A stretch of 5,203 bases of DNA from Gammaproteobacteria bacterium (GCA_029857925.1 JAOUGF010000196.1:1-5203); one strand, 5' to 3'. Positions 1 through 4,980 are shown, counted from the stretch's first letter. The notes: a model not told the origin generated them from the letters alone. Numbers and translations: made by a program.

Positions 1-91
1 CAATGTCACCTGCAATGGCTTCTTGCTCATCCTGCATAACAGGTGATTTGTCCGCTTGGTCTGTCGTAGGGCTAGTCGTCCAGGGGAACAT
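1..91 (-). CDS. Partial hypothetical protein, N-terminus only
   Basis: A minus-strand frame opens with ATG at 91-89 and stays open for 30 codons to the window edge. A good Shine-Dalgarno GGAG lies on the minus strand at 102-99, seven bases before the ATG, and this is the main reason to call it. The visible peptide begins MFPWTTSPTTDQADKSPVMQ and continues acidic and polar, with no signal peptide or membrane segment, so it looks like a flexible N-terminal tail. I do not recognise a family. It points the same way as nsrR but is separated from it by about 445 bases and a probable terminator, so it is probably not in the same operon. The overlapping plus-strand frame from base 3 has no comparable ribosome binding site. 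Confidence 0.5.
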   Translation of the reverse strand, partial: MFPWTTSPTTDQADKSPVMQDEQEAIAGDI

Positions 92-219
92 GGTGCGTCT
101 CCAGGTGGATCAAGTGTCAAATTATCGACTTTATATGTTAAGAAACCATGAATATTGTGGTAGATAATAAATTCTGTGTCTATGCAATATGAGACGGACA
201 TTTGGCATGCGTACCGCAG

Positions 220-242
220 AAAAAATAGCCTAAAAACAGGCT
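220..242 (-). terminator. Probable rho-independent terminator, minus strand
   Basis: Read on the minus strand, arms AGCCT (242-238) and AGGCT (231-227) form a 5-bp stem with a six-base loop. After one A comes a run of six T (225-220). A hairpin followed by a U-tract is the classic intrinsic terminator form, although this stem is short. It sits downstream of nsrR and upstream of the left-edge gene, so it could end nsrR transcription or attenuate into the left gene. Read on the plus strand there is no U-tract, so it should act in one direction only. Confidence 0.5.
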
Positions 243-267
243 GCTAGGTTCAACCTGGAAACTACAG

Positions 268-296
268 TTGACCGCTACAGGCAACGCTAACATTAT
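268..296 (+). promoter_or_regulatory. Possible sigma-70 promoter for small ORF
   Basis: TTGACC at 268-273 matches the -35 consensus at five of six bases. CATTAT at 291-296 gives a 17-base spacer and matches the -10 consensus at four of six. An exact TATAAT lies at 294-299 but would leave a 20-base spacer, which is too long for an ideal promoter. Transcription would begin close to the GGAG at 306-309, giving a very short leader for the possible gene at 315. Confidence 0.35.
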
Positions 297-314
297 AATA
301 TTAATGGAGTTATC

Positions 315-500
315 ATGAATGTAACATTTGCCCAATGGGTGGGAGCGCTATGCTGCAGTTTGCACGCGTTGCCGCACTCATGTCTGCGTTGCAAATCTTG
401 TAAAGGGCTCGCCATTAACGGCGATTTGCGCCTTGTCCTGCGCGCGGAAAAGCGCACACACCACGGCATCCAACGGCTGATTCTAGGAATTGTCGGATGA
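315..500 (+). CDS. Possible small Cys-rich protein, unknown function
   Basis: A 61-residue frame starts at ATG 315, with GGAG five bases upstream and a promoter-like pair just before that. The N-terminal third is fairly hydrophobic (WVGALCCSLHALP) and the middle carries CLRCKSCKG, so five Cys fall within about 17 residues (13, 14, 23, 26, 29). The C-terminal half is basic (RLVLRAEKRTHHGIQRLI). Cys spaced C-x2-C-x2-C could bind metal, but no family is recognised. It runs convergently toward nsrR and ends 36 bases from the nsrR stop. The start signals favour a real gene. The short length and absence of a recognised family keep confidence low; an sRNA or chance frame is possible, since the region also has an inner hairpin at 409-424. 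Confidence 0.4.
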   Translation: MNVTFAQWVGALCCSLHALPHSCLRCKSCKGLAINGDLRLVLRAEKRTHHGIQRLILGIVG

Positions 501-536
501 ATGAATTTTTAGTGGTTCCCGCAACTTAGCAGGCGG

Positions 537-1013
537 TCAGCGCGAACGTGTGCCCGTTCGGCTGCGCATCACCACAGGTTTGGCTACGATCGCAGGTTTG
601 CGGGGGGTTACTGTAGGCTTCAACATGTCTTGCAGGGTGTAGAGGTCTAAGGTCTTCAGGAATTCTTCCGATGCGCGGAAGAGCAGGTGTTTGAGCACGC
701 ACGCGCCGTCAATGCGGCAGTTGGAGGCCTTGCTGTCAAAACATTCTACTAAATGGAAGTTGGGCTCGGTTTGGCGCACGACCTCGCCGATGGAGATACG
801 TTCCGCCGCGCGCGCCAGGGACAGGCCGCCGAATTTGCCGCGTTGTGATGTGACAAACCCTGCCAGTGCCAAATTATGCACCACTTTCATCAGATGATTG
901 CGTGAAATGTCGTGAAAGTCCGCGATCTCACTGATCGTTGCGCGCGTCTCAGACTGTGTGGCAAGATACAATAACACGCGCAAAGAATAATCGGTGTACA
1001 GCGTCAACTGCAT
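537..1013 (-). CDS. nsrR: NsrR-like Rrf2-family NO-sensing transcriptional repressor
   Basis: This encodes a 158-residue Rrf2-family DNA-binding regulator that closely resembles NsrR, the nitric-oxide-responsive iron-sulphur repressor. The N-terminus MQLTLYTDYSLRVLLYLA is the family signature. A winged helix-turn-helix spans about residues 25-65, with recognition-helix SRNHLMKV and wing RGKFGG. The sensor loop has three Cys (91, 99, 105) in LVECF...C.IDGAC, the usual cluster ligands, and Asp8 is present, matching the fourth ligand reported for Streptomyces NsrR. I chose ATG 1013-1011 because the family starts at MQLT and AGGA lies on the minus strand at 1025-1022, eight bases away. An upstream in-frame ATG at 1067 would add 18 atypical residues. 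A basic tail of about 28 residues (from LKPTVTPRK) makes it slightly longer than E. coli NsrR. It is divergent from the 134-residue gene. IscR is less likely because of the cysteine spacing and the overall match. Confidence 0.88.
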   Translation of the reverse strand: MQLTLYTDYSLRVLLYLATQSETRATISEIADFHDISRNHLMKVVHNLALAGFVTSQRGKFGGLSLARAAERISIGEVVRQTEPNFHLVECFDSKASNCRIDGACVLKHLLFRASEEFLKTLDLYTLQDMLKPTVTPRKPAIVAKPVVMRSRTGTRSR

Positions 1014-1092
1014 GTTCTCATTCCTGAAAATCGTATTGAAAAATCTGGTCGTGACGTTTGATGCCACGCGAGCCCGAGGACTTTTAAAAACC

Positions 1093-1121
1093 CGTTGAAA
1101 CCGCGTCGGCTGCGTTGAAAC
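1093..1121 (+). repeat. Direct repeat CGTTGAAAC, two copies
   Basis: CGTTGAAAC occurs at 1093-1101 and again at 1113-1121, start-to-start 20 bases, about two helical turns. This would put both copies on the same DNA face. A related GTTGAAA occurs at 1236-1242 in the dyad further right. The position 80-110 bases upstream of the nsrR start suits an activator or repressor site. The regulator is unknown. Confidence 0.4.
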
Positions 1122-1235
1122 TGGCTAAAATGCGGGGCCGCGTAGCAGTAGACTTCGTGTTAACTGCGCTTTTCCGCCCAGTTGCGCCTTATCGTCATCG
1201 GCTTGATCGAATTTTTAGAGGTGCCCTAAATTTAA

Positions 1236-1249
1236 GTTGAAATATCAAC
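1236..1249. promoter_or_regulatory. Candidate operator dyad GTTGA-N4-TCAAC
   Basis: GTTGA (1236-1240) and TCAAC (1245-1249) are perfect inverted arms around AATA. It differs from an FNR site, which needs TTGAT-N4-ATCAA. It lies about 90 bases upstream of the sigma-54-like promoter, a distance typical for enhancer-binding proteins, but no specific factor can be named. Confidence 0.35.
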
Positions 1250-1263
1250 GCACTGTTAATAAT

Positions 1264-1275
1264 TGTAATCTTACA
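1264..1275. promoter_or_regulatory. Candidate operator dyad TGTAA-N2-TTACA
   Basis: TGTAA (1264-1268) and TTACA (1271-1275) form a perfect 5-2-5 inverted repeat within an AT-rich stretch. Its centre is about 24 bases from the centre of the 1236-1249 dyad. Palindromes of this size are not rare in AT-rich DNA, so confidence is low. Confidence 0.3.
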
Positions 1276-1335
1276 TTAATATCAGCGCATTAGCGGCACC
1301 TTAACATAATTGCGCGGTCTCAATTATATAACTAC

Positions 1336-1351
1336 TGGCACGATATATGTT
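1336..1351 (+). promoter_or_regulatory. Sigma-54-like -24/-12 promoter
   Basis: TGGCACG (1336-1342) is an exact match to the -24 half of the sigma-54 consensus. After four bases, ATGTT (1347-1351) stands in for the -12 half TTGCW, with the correct ten bases between GG and the -12 dinucleotide. The -12 pair is GT rather than the nearly invariant GC, which is the weak point. Transcription would begin near 1361, just before GGAG at 1370-1373 and the ATG at 1385. This position supports the ATG start over the upstream TTG at 1310. Confidence 0.38.
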
Positions 1352-1384
1352 TGGGGAGAGTATCCCAACGGAGTTGAAGTACCC

Positions 1385-1789
1385 ATGTCTACGCTACCCA
1401 TCGCCATTACCTTGGTCGCAAGCCGACGGGATGTCGAGCAAGAACAAATGTTAGCCGCTACTGACGGTAATTACAAAATTGAAACGACCGAGGCCGCGGA
1501 TTGGCGCCCTCATGACCCGTTGTTGGAATTGCGCTTTATCGAACCTATGCAATTGGTAGTGGTGACGTCCTTGACGCATATCGTGCAACGTTTGTGTGAT
1601 GCCTGGTTGCGGGATGCGGCGCGTGGCGTGGAGATTTTATTGGATGATCGGCCACATAAAATATCCCGGTTGTCTGGCATACCCGCCGGGTATTTAGTGG
1701 TAAGCCGTAACGGAAAGGCGGTGGTGGCGGTACGCGCCGCCGACTATGATGCCACTGGACTCGCAGTATTATTGGCGCCTTATTTATGA
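1385..1789 (+). CDS. Hypothetical 134-residue alpha/beta protein
   Basis: I do not recognise the family. The peptide reads as alternating strands and helices: a first strand (PIAITLVA, 5-12), a helix (14-25), strands near 30-35 and 46-52, an amphipathic helix (about 56-80) with a conserved-looking Trp74 in CDAWLRDAARG, then a strand VEILLDD (82-88) and a hairpin GYLVVSRNGKAVVAV (102-116). No signal peptide or membrane span is seen, so it should be cytoplasmic. ATG 1385 is chosen because GGAG lies at 1370-1373 (an 11-base gap, rather long) and a sigma-54-like promoter precedes it; TTG 1310 would add 25 residues without a good ribosome site. Its TGA overlaps the next ATG as ATGA, so the two products are probably made together. 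A helix-with-Trp followed by a beta hairpin loosely recalls the EACC1 conflict-system domain; this is a guess. Confidence 0.75.
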   Translation: MSTLPIAITLVASRRDVEQEQMLAATDGNYKIETTEAADWRPHDPLLELRFIEPMQLVVVTSLTHIVQRLCDAWLRDAARGVEILLDDRPHKISRLSGIPAGYLVVSRNGKAVVAVRAADYDATGLAVLLAPYL

Positions 1790-2943
1790 CTATGACACAC
1801 AACGCCCCTGGGCACACCTACGATGGATTAACCGCCACCTTGGTGGTCGACGCCGCGCTGGCGACCAAGGAAGGTATGAGTTTGCGCGAGATCTTCCGTA
1901 ATCCACGCGAGTTGGGGATAGAACCCTCAGCCGTAGGGGTGCTATTTCATGGCGCCGTGCATTTTTGGCAGGTTTTTTCGTCAAATTTTATCGCAAATTT
2001 AGTAGCCGTAGAGTGGGAACGGCTGGTGCAATATGAAAATGCCGGTACAATCTTGGCGCCGCATGAGGCCTTGAGCACGTTTTACCTGGATGAACCTACA
2101 CGACCGTTTGCAACGGCGCAATTGCAGGAGACGTGGGCACGATTTTGGGAAACCTGGGTACATTTTGACGATGTTGGTCAGCACTGCCAGGCCCTTTGCG
2201 CCGGCCCGGATGCCGCGATTTATGCGCGGCCCTATCAATGGTTGCTTGAGGTGTTGGAAGGTGATGCGGCGTATGCGGCCTGGGTATTTCCGGCGTTGTG
2301 TTTTCATGCGTTTAATACCGCGCAACCGATAGAAGTTTATTGTCGTGCAGCGCAGCGTGCCGCCCAGTCACAGGCACTACGCACGTTGGCGCGTGTGGTG
2401 GATTATGAAGGTGTACAGGAGGGTTGGTTACGGCATTGGAACCTGTTGGTGAACGAGTCTGTCGTACCGGTGTTGGTCGAGCGGGGCGATGCGCCAGGTT
2501 CACGCGGCATAGAATTCATTCAAAATGGCCCTTTACGTAGTCATCCTATCTATTCCGAGTATGTTGAATTCCTATTTACTATGCAGCAGACTTGGCGTCA
2601 ACCTGCGCGCACGGCGGAGGACGCCGCGCCGATCGCAACAGAGTTGACCGCTTTACGCGCGCTTAGCAACGATATTTGGCTGGCCTTTGCGGTGCCTGGT
2701 CATCCGTGGTGCCGCGCCGTACTCAACTATTTTCTTCCACCGCCGCTGGTGCATGCAAGAGACGGTGAATTGGCGTCACGACGCCCGGCAAATCTACGCT
2801 TACGTGAGAGTCGTGCGGGTGTGTCGCGCGTGAATGATACCTACCGTCAGCATGCAGTGGCCTTGGAGGCCCGCGTACAGCGCTTTCGTGCGGCCAGCCG
2901 TGCCCATGCGCTGGGGTTGCCCTTAGATGCATTTCTTATGTAA
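1786..2943 (+). CDS. Hypothetical 385-residue Trp-rich helical protein
   Basis: I do not recognise this protein. It starts at ATG 1786, whose last bases overlap the stop of the 134-residue gene (ATGA). There is no clear Shine-Dalgarno, so translation is probably coupled; a second ATG at 1792 is an alternative start. The sequence is largely helical by eye, with no signal peptide or clear membrane span, and unusually rich in Trp (12: residues 61, 77, 117, 121, 124, 152, 166, 214, 218, 270, 298, 308) and other aromatics. Distinctive stretches are the cluster TWARFWETWVHFDD (116-129), EGWLRHWNLLVNES (212-225) and PGHPWCRAVLNYFLPPP (304-320). The last 65 residues are Arg-rich and form a basic helix (EARVQRFRAASRAHALG). 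A helical effector or binding partner of the 134-residue protein fits the coupling, but catalytic motifs are not visible. Confidence 0.8.
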   Translation: MTMTHNAPGHTYDGLTATLVVDAALATKEGMSLREIFRNPRELGIEPSAVGVLFHGAVHFWQVFSSNFIANLVAVEWERLVQYENAGTILAPHEALSTFYLDEPTRPFATAQLQETWARFWETWVHFDDVGQHCQALCAGPDAAIYARPYQWLLEVLEGDAAYAAWVFPALCFHAFNTAQPIEVYCRAAQRAAQSQALRTLARVVDYEGVQEGWLRHWNLLVNESVVPVLVERGDAPGSRGIEFIQNGPLRSHPIYSEYVEFLFTMQQTWRQPARTAEDAAPIATELTALRALSNDIWLAFAVPGHPWCRAVLNYFLPPPLVHARDGELASRRPANLRLRESRAGVSRVNDTYRQHAVALEARVQRFRAASRAHALGLPLDAFLM

Positions 2944-2966
2944 ATCGCCCACTTTTCTTATATAAA
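2932..2966 (+). repeat. Near-perfect 13-base direct repeat
   Basis: TTTCTTATGTAAA (2932-2944) and TTTCTTATATAAA (2954-2966) match at 12 of 13 bases with a start-to-start distance of 22 bases. The first copy includes the last codons and the TAA stop of the 385-residue gene. The second contains a TATATAAA run that could double as a -10 element. It may be a tandem regulator site upstream of the CheW-LysM gene or a small duplication. Confidence 0.4.
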
Positions 2967-3007
2967 CTAGCCTAAAAACTGCGTACCTCATCACACTTTT
3001 CGCTGAA

Positions 3008-3031
3008 TTATGACGAATGCGCGCGTCATAA
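3008..3031. promoter_or_regulatory. Inverted repeat TTATGACG-N8-CGTCATAA
   Basis: Perfect 8-base arms at 3008-3015 and 3024-3031 flank eight bases, making a 24-base dyad between the 385-residue gene and the CheW-LysM gene. No T-run follows on either strand, so a rho-independent terminator is unlikely. The symmetry and length suit a dimeric transcription factor. It does not match FNR, CRP or Fur consensus closely. Confidence 0.45.
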
Positions 3032-3071
3032 CATAGAACTCTTGCCTATCCGAGACGTAACCAGACTTAGA

Positions 3072-3093
3072 TTCCTTGCCAGGAGGCAGGGAA
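3072..3093 (+). promoter_or_regulatory. Leader hairpin presenting an AGGAGG sequence
   Basis: TTCCTTGCC (3072-3080) pairs with GGCAGGGAA (3085-3093) over nine positions, including one G-U pair, around the four-base loop AGGA. The loop and first stem bases spell a perfect Shine-Dalgarno AGGAGG (3081-3086), yet the nearest ATG is 21 bases further (3108) and encodes only MIWP before a stop. The actual gene start at 3145 has its own GGAG. The hairpin is probably in the untranslated leader; a ribosome standby site, protein-binding site or other leader control is possible. It does not match a riboswitch class that I can recognise. Confidence 0.4.
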
Positions 3094-3144
3094 CCTTAGG
3101 CCGTAGGATGATTTGGCCATGATACGGACGCTTCGGAGTACGCT

Positions 3145-4965
3145 ATGTCAACAGTGTTGGCGACGCAACAGGCGGTTGCTTCTACGCAAAATACATTCAT
3201 GTTGTTTTCTTTAGGGCATTATCATTTCTGTGCCCCGGTCGATCCCGTTCAATCTATTATTTTAATGCCTACGATTCGTCGTCTACCGATGGCGCCGAAA
3301 GGGGTGTTAGGCACCTTCATGTTTCGGGAAAAGGCGGCGTTAGCCTGCGACCTTGCCGCAGTGCTCAATATTCAACATACCGGTAATAAAGATACACAAC
3401 AACTCATTGTGGTGGCGTTACCGGAAGGACTTATGGCCTTTCACGTCGATCACGTCACCGATATTGTGTCGGGAAACGATATTGCGGATCACATTTCAAA
3501 AGACGGTGCGGACCAAGGGTGGTTGGAAGGGTACGTTAATTTTGAAGAAGAGAAAAAGATTGCGTTTTTAACGCGTTTTGACAAACTCTTTGCATTCATG
3601 ACTGGTCGCGCCGATCAACAAACGGCGGTGGCGCAATGGTTGGCGGAACATCCGCAGGCTAAATTGCAGGTATCTGCAAGCGCTGAGGAGTTGCCAACAG
3701 AAACATCTGCATCCATGTCCGCAGAGGGTGAGGATATACAGCTTACAAGCGCGATGTCTGAAAGCCAAGGCGTACCAGGCAACGAAGACCCATTGCTCGA
3801 TCAGGGGCCAATAACAGAAATTGCAGAGACCCATGATGAAGTATTAACGCCCGTGGAGAGCGACGTCGCCGCGCGCGTCGCACCCCTGCAGTCAGATGAA
3901 ATTGTGGAACACGCGTCTACTGCGGAAATTATCGCGGATTTCGAGACTGTGCCAACCTTGGTTGAGGTGACAGAGAAAGTGGTTGTCGGCGCGAAGGCGC
4001 TTCTCGAAACTGAAGACGGTGCCATACCCGATGAACCGACGCTTGCCCGTGAGGCACCGCCAGTGGCAACGATAACACTGCCGGAAGACGCCGTGCTGGC
4101 ACAGGTCTCCGAGCATTCTATGGAAGCGACACAGGGTGTCAACGTCGCAGACGTCGTTTCGCTGTCGTCCACGCAGGCGTTGAGTTCCAGCCATGAAGAT
4201 GACACGGTGCAAGCCACTACCATACCCTCAAAGCGTCGTAAGTCGACGCCTGTGCGGCGCGCTGCGGTAAGCCCAACGCTCTCTACCGTGGACGACGATG
4301 CGAGCGCCGCATCGACGGATTTATTACCCTTGGGCGGGGCGATCGTCGGCCAAGCGATGAACTCCAATCCAGACGTTGGCTTGGATACAAGACCTGTCAC
4401 CCTACGAAAAGATTCGCCCTATCCAAAGGCTGTTGCCTTGGTCGCAATCGCCGCTGTAATTTTGATTTCTGGCACGGCGATTTTTCAGTGGTCGCGCGGC
4501 AAACCTACTGCGTCATTACCAGGCGCTGCGCGTAGCGCAACGGCTAACGCTACACCTGGGGCAACAGTTGCCAACGTAGTGCCCACGCACAACGCTCTGC
4601 CTGCGCCTGCTATGATAGCCGCGCCCGTTACTCCCGCAAATAAGGCTACAACGGCCCCAGTCGCTAAGTCACCGGTTATTTTGAATGTGGTGGGAAAGGA
4701 TTATCAGTTCAGCGTAGAACGCCCTAGTGTGCAATCAAATACCGTTGCGCAGGCGATAACCGTCGCACCAGGAACCAGCACACCGCCTGCGCACACATAT
4801 CGCGAAGATATTTCCCACCTTGTAAAACCAGGAGATACCTTATGGAAGATAGCGAACCAATATTTGGGAGACCCCTACCGCTATCCGGAACTTGCAAAAC
4901 TGAGCCAAATTCGTGATCCAAATTGGATTTATCCGGGGGATCATGTGCGTATCCGTAAAGACTAG
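3145..4965 (+). CDS. CheW-TM-LysM fusion protein, wall-anchored chemosensory scaffold candidate
   Basis: This encodes a 606-residue single-pass membrane protein. Residues about 16-155 are CheW-like: FMLFSLGHYHFCAPVDPVQ, then RRLPMAPKGVLGTF, a CDLAAVLNI segment and a C-terminal FLTRFDKLFAF, fitting the SH3-like coupling fold that joins CheA to receptors. Residues about 175-420 form an acidic, Ser/Thr-rich disordered linker with a basic patch (KRRK, 363-366). A hydrophobic helix (about 428-449, VALVAIAAVILISGTAIFQW) follows Arg/Lys residues, implying CheW inside and the C-terminus outside. After an Ala/Pro/Thr linker, residues 557-603 are a complete LysM domain (HLVKPGDTLWKIANQYLG ... IYPGDHVRI), which binds peptidoglycan. 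The start has GGAG at 3135-3138, six bases away. The canonical strand-turn RG of CheW is changed to FREK. Standard CheW is about 160 residues, so this is a much extended architecture. Function as a scaffold is inference. Its stop abuts a possible insertion-sequence end. Confidence 0.9.
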   Translation: MSTVLATQQAVASTQNTFMLFSLGHYHFCAPVDPVQSIILMPTIRRLPMAPKGVLGTFMFREKAALACDLAAVLNIQHTGNKDTQQLIVVALPEGLMAFHVDHVTDIVSGNDIADHISKDGADQGWLEGYVNFEEEKKIAFLTRFDKLFAFMTGRADQQTAVAQWLAEHPQAKLQVSASAEELPTETSASMSAEGEDIQLTSAMSESQGVPGNEDPLLDQGPITEIAETHDEVLTPVESDVAARVAPLQSDEIVEHASTAEIIADFETVPTLVEVTEKVVVGAKALLETEDGAIPDEPTLAREAPPVATITLPEDAVLAQVSEHSMEATQGVNVADVVSLSSTQALSSSHEDDTVQATTIPSKRRKSTPVRRAAVSPTLSTVDDDASAASTDLLPLGGAIVGQAMNSNPDVGLDTRPVTLRKDSPYPKAVALVAIAAVILISGTAIFQWSRGKPTASLPGAARSATANATPGATVANVVPTHNALPAPAMIAAPVTPANKATTAPVAKSPVILNVVGKDYQFSVERPSVQSNTVAQAITVAPGTSTPPAHTYREDISHLVKPGDTLWKIANQYLGDPYRYPELAKLSQIRDPNWIYPGDHVRIRKD

Positions 4966-4980
4966 CAGCCTGTCGGACTT
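4966..4980 (+). mobile_element. Possible insertion-sequence terminal inverted repeat
   Basis: CAGCCTGTCGGACTT begins directly after the TAG stop of the CheW-LysM gene. From memory, sequences of the form AAGTCCGACAGGCTG are common at the ends of bacterial insertion sequences, so this may be the left end of an element running out of the window. The following 120 bases (4981-5098) contain no gene, and a minus-strand frame tail lies beyond them. The partner repeat and target duplication are not visible, so the call rests on resemblance only. Confidence 0.35.

Larger units (their letters stand above)
92..536. other. Region between left-edge gene and nsrR
   Basis: These 445 bases hold no gene that is certain. 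The half next to the left-edge gene (about 110-310) is AT-rich and contains a probable minus-strand terminator (220-242) and a plus-strand promoter-like pair (268-296). The other half contains the possible small gene at 315-500, which has a GC-rich inner hairpin (arms 409-413 and 420-424). I searched by eye for the gammaproteobacterial NsrR box, two AAGATGYATTT-like halves, and did not find a convincing one. Confidence 0.5.
1014..1384. other. Divergent intergenic control region
   Basis: This 371-base gap separates nsrR (minus) from the coupled two-gene unit (plus). The nsrR-proximal part is GC-mixed and holds a 9-base direct repeat at 20-base spacing. The part from about 1205 to 1330 is strongly AT-rich and holds two short dyads. 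A sigma-54-like -24/-12 pair lies near the plus-strand gene. For nsrR only a weak TACGAT -10-like hexamer is visible on the minus strand near 1034-1039, with no good -35. No convincing small gene was seen. Confidence 0.55.

Noticed and set aside
3..167. 54-residue plus-strand frame at the left edge
   Set aside because: No ribosome site can be seen because it starts at the edge, and it overlaps a minus-strand start with a good GGAG.
92..314. NsrR operator upstream of the small frame
   Set aside because: ATGCAATAT-like pieces are present, but no pair of half-sites with correct spacing was found.
1014..1067. Longer nsrR start at 1067
   Set aside because: Adds 18 residues not typical of NsrR; the family begins MQLT and the internal ATG at 1013 has a well-placed AGGA.
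1093..1121. CRISPR-like GTTGAAAC repeats
   Set aside because: The element resembles the 3' end of some CRISPR repeats, but copies are only 9 bases long and 20 bases apart, with no third unit in register and no spacers.
1236..1249. FNR box
   Set aside because: TTGA and TCAA are separated by four bases, whereas FNR needs TTGAT-N4-ATCAA.
1310..1384. Longer TTG start for the 134-residue protein
   Set aside because: Non-ATG start with no good ribosome site; the sigma-54-like promoter and GGAG lie inside this extension and support ATG 1385.
3072..3144. Cyclic-di-GMP or guanidine riboswitch in the CheW-LysM leader
   Set aside because: Some short pieces look similar, but the conserved core of neither class is present.
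3801..4400. 199-residue minus-strand open frame opposite the CheW-LysM gene
   Set aside because: Ser/Thr/Val-rich composition is what the antisense of the acidic linker would give; the plus-strand protein has clear domains on both sides in one frame, and no ribosome site supports the antisense frame.
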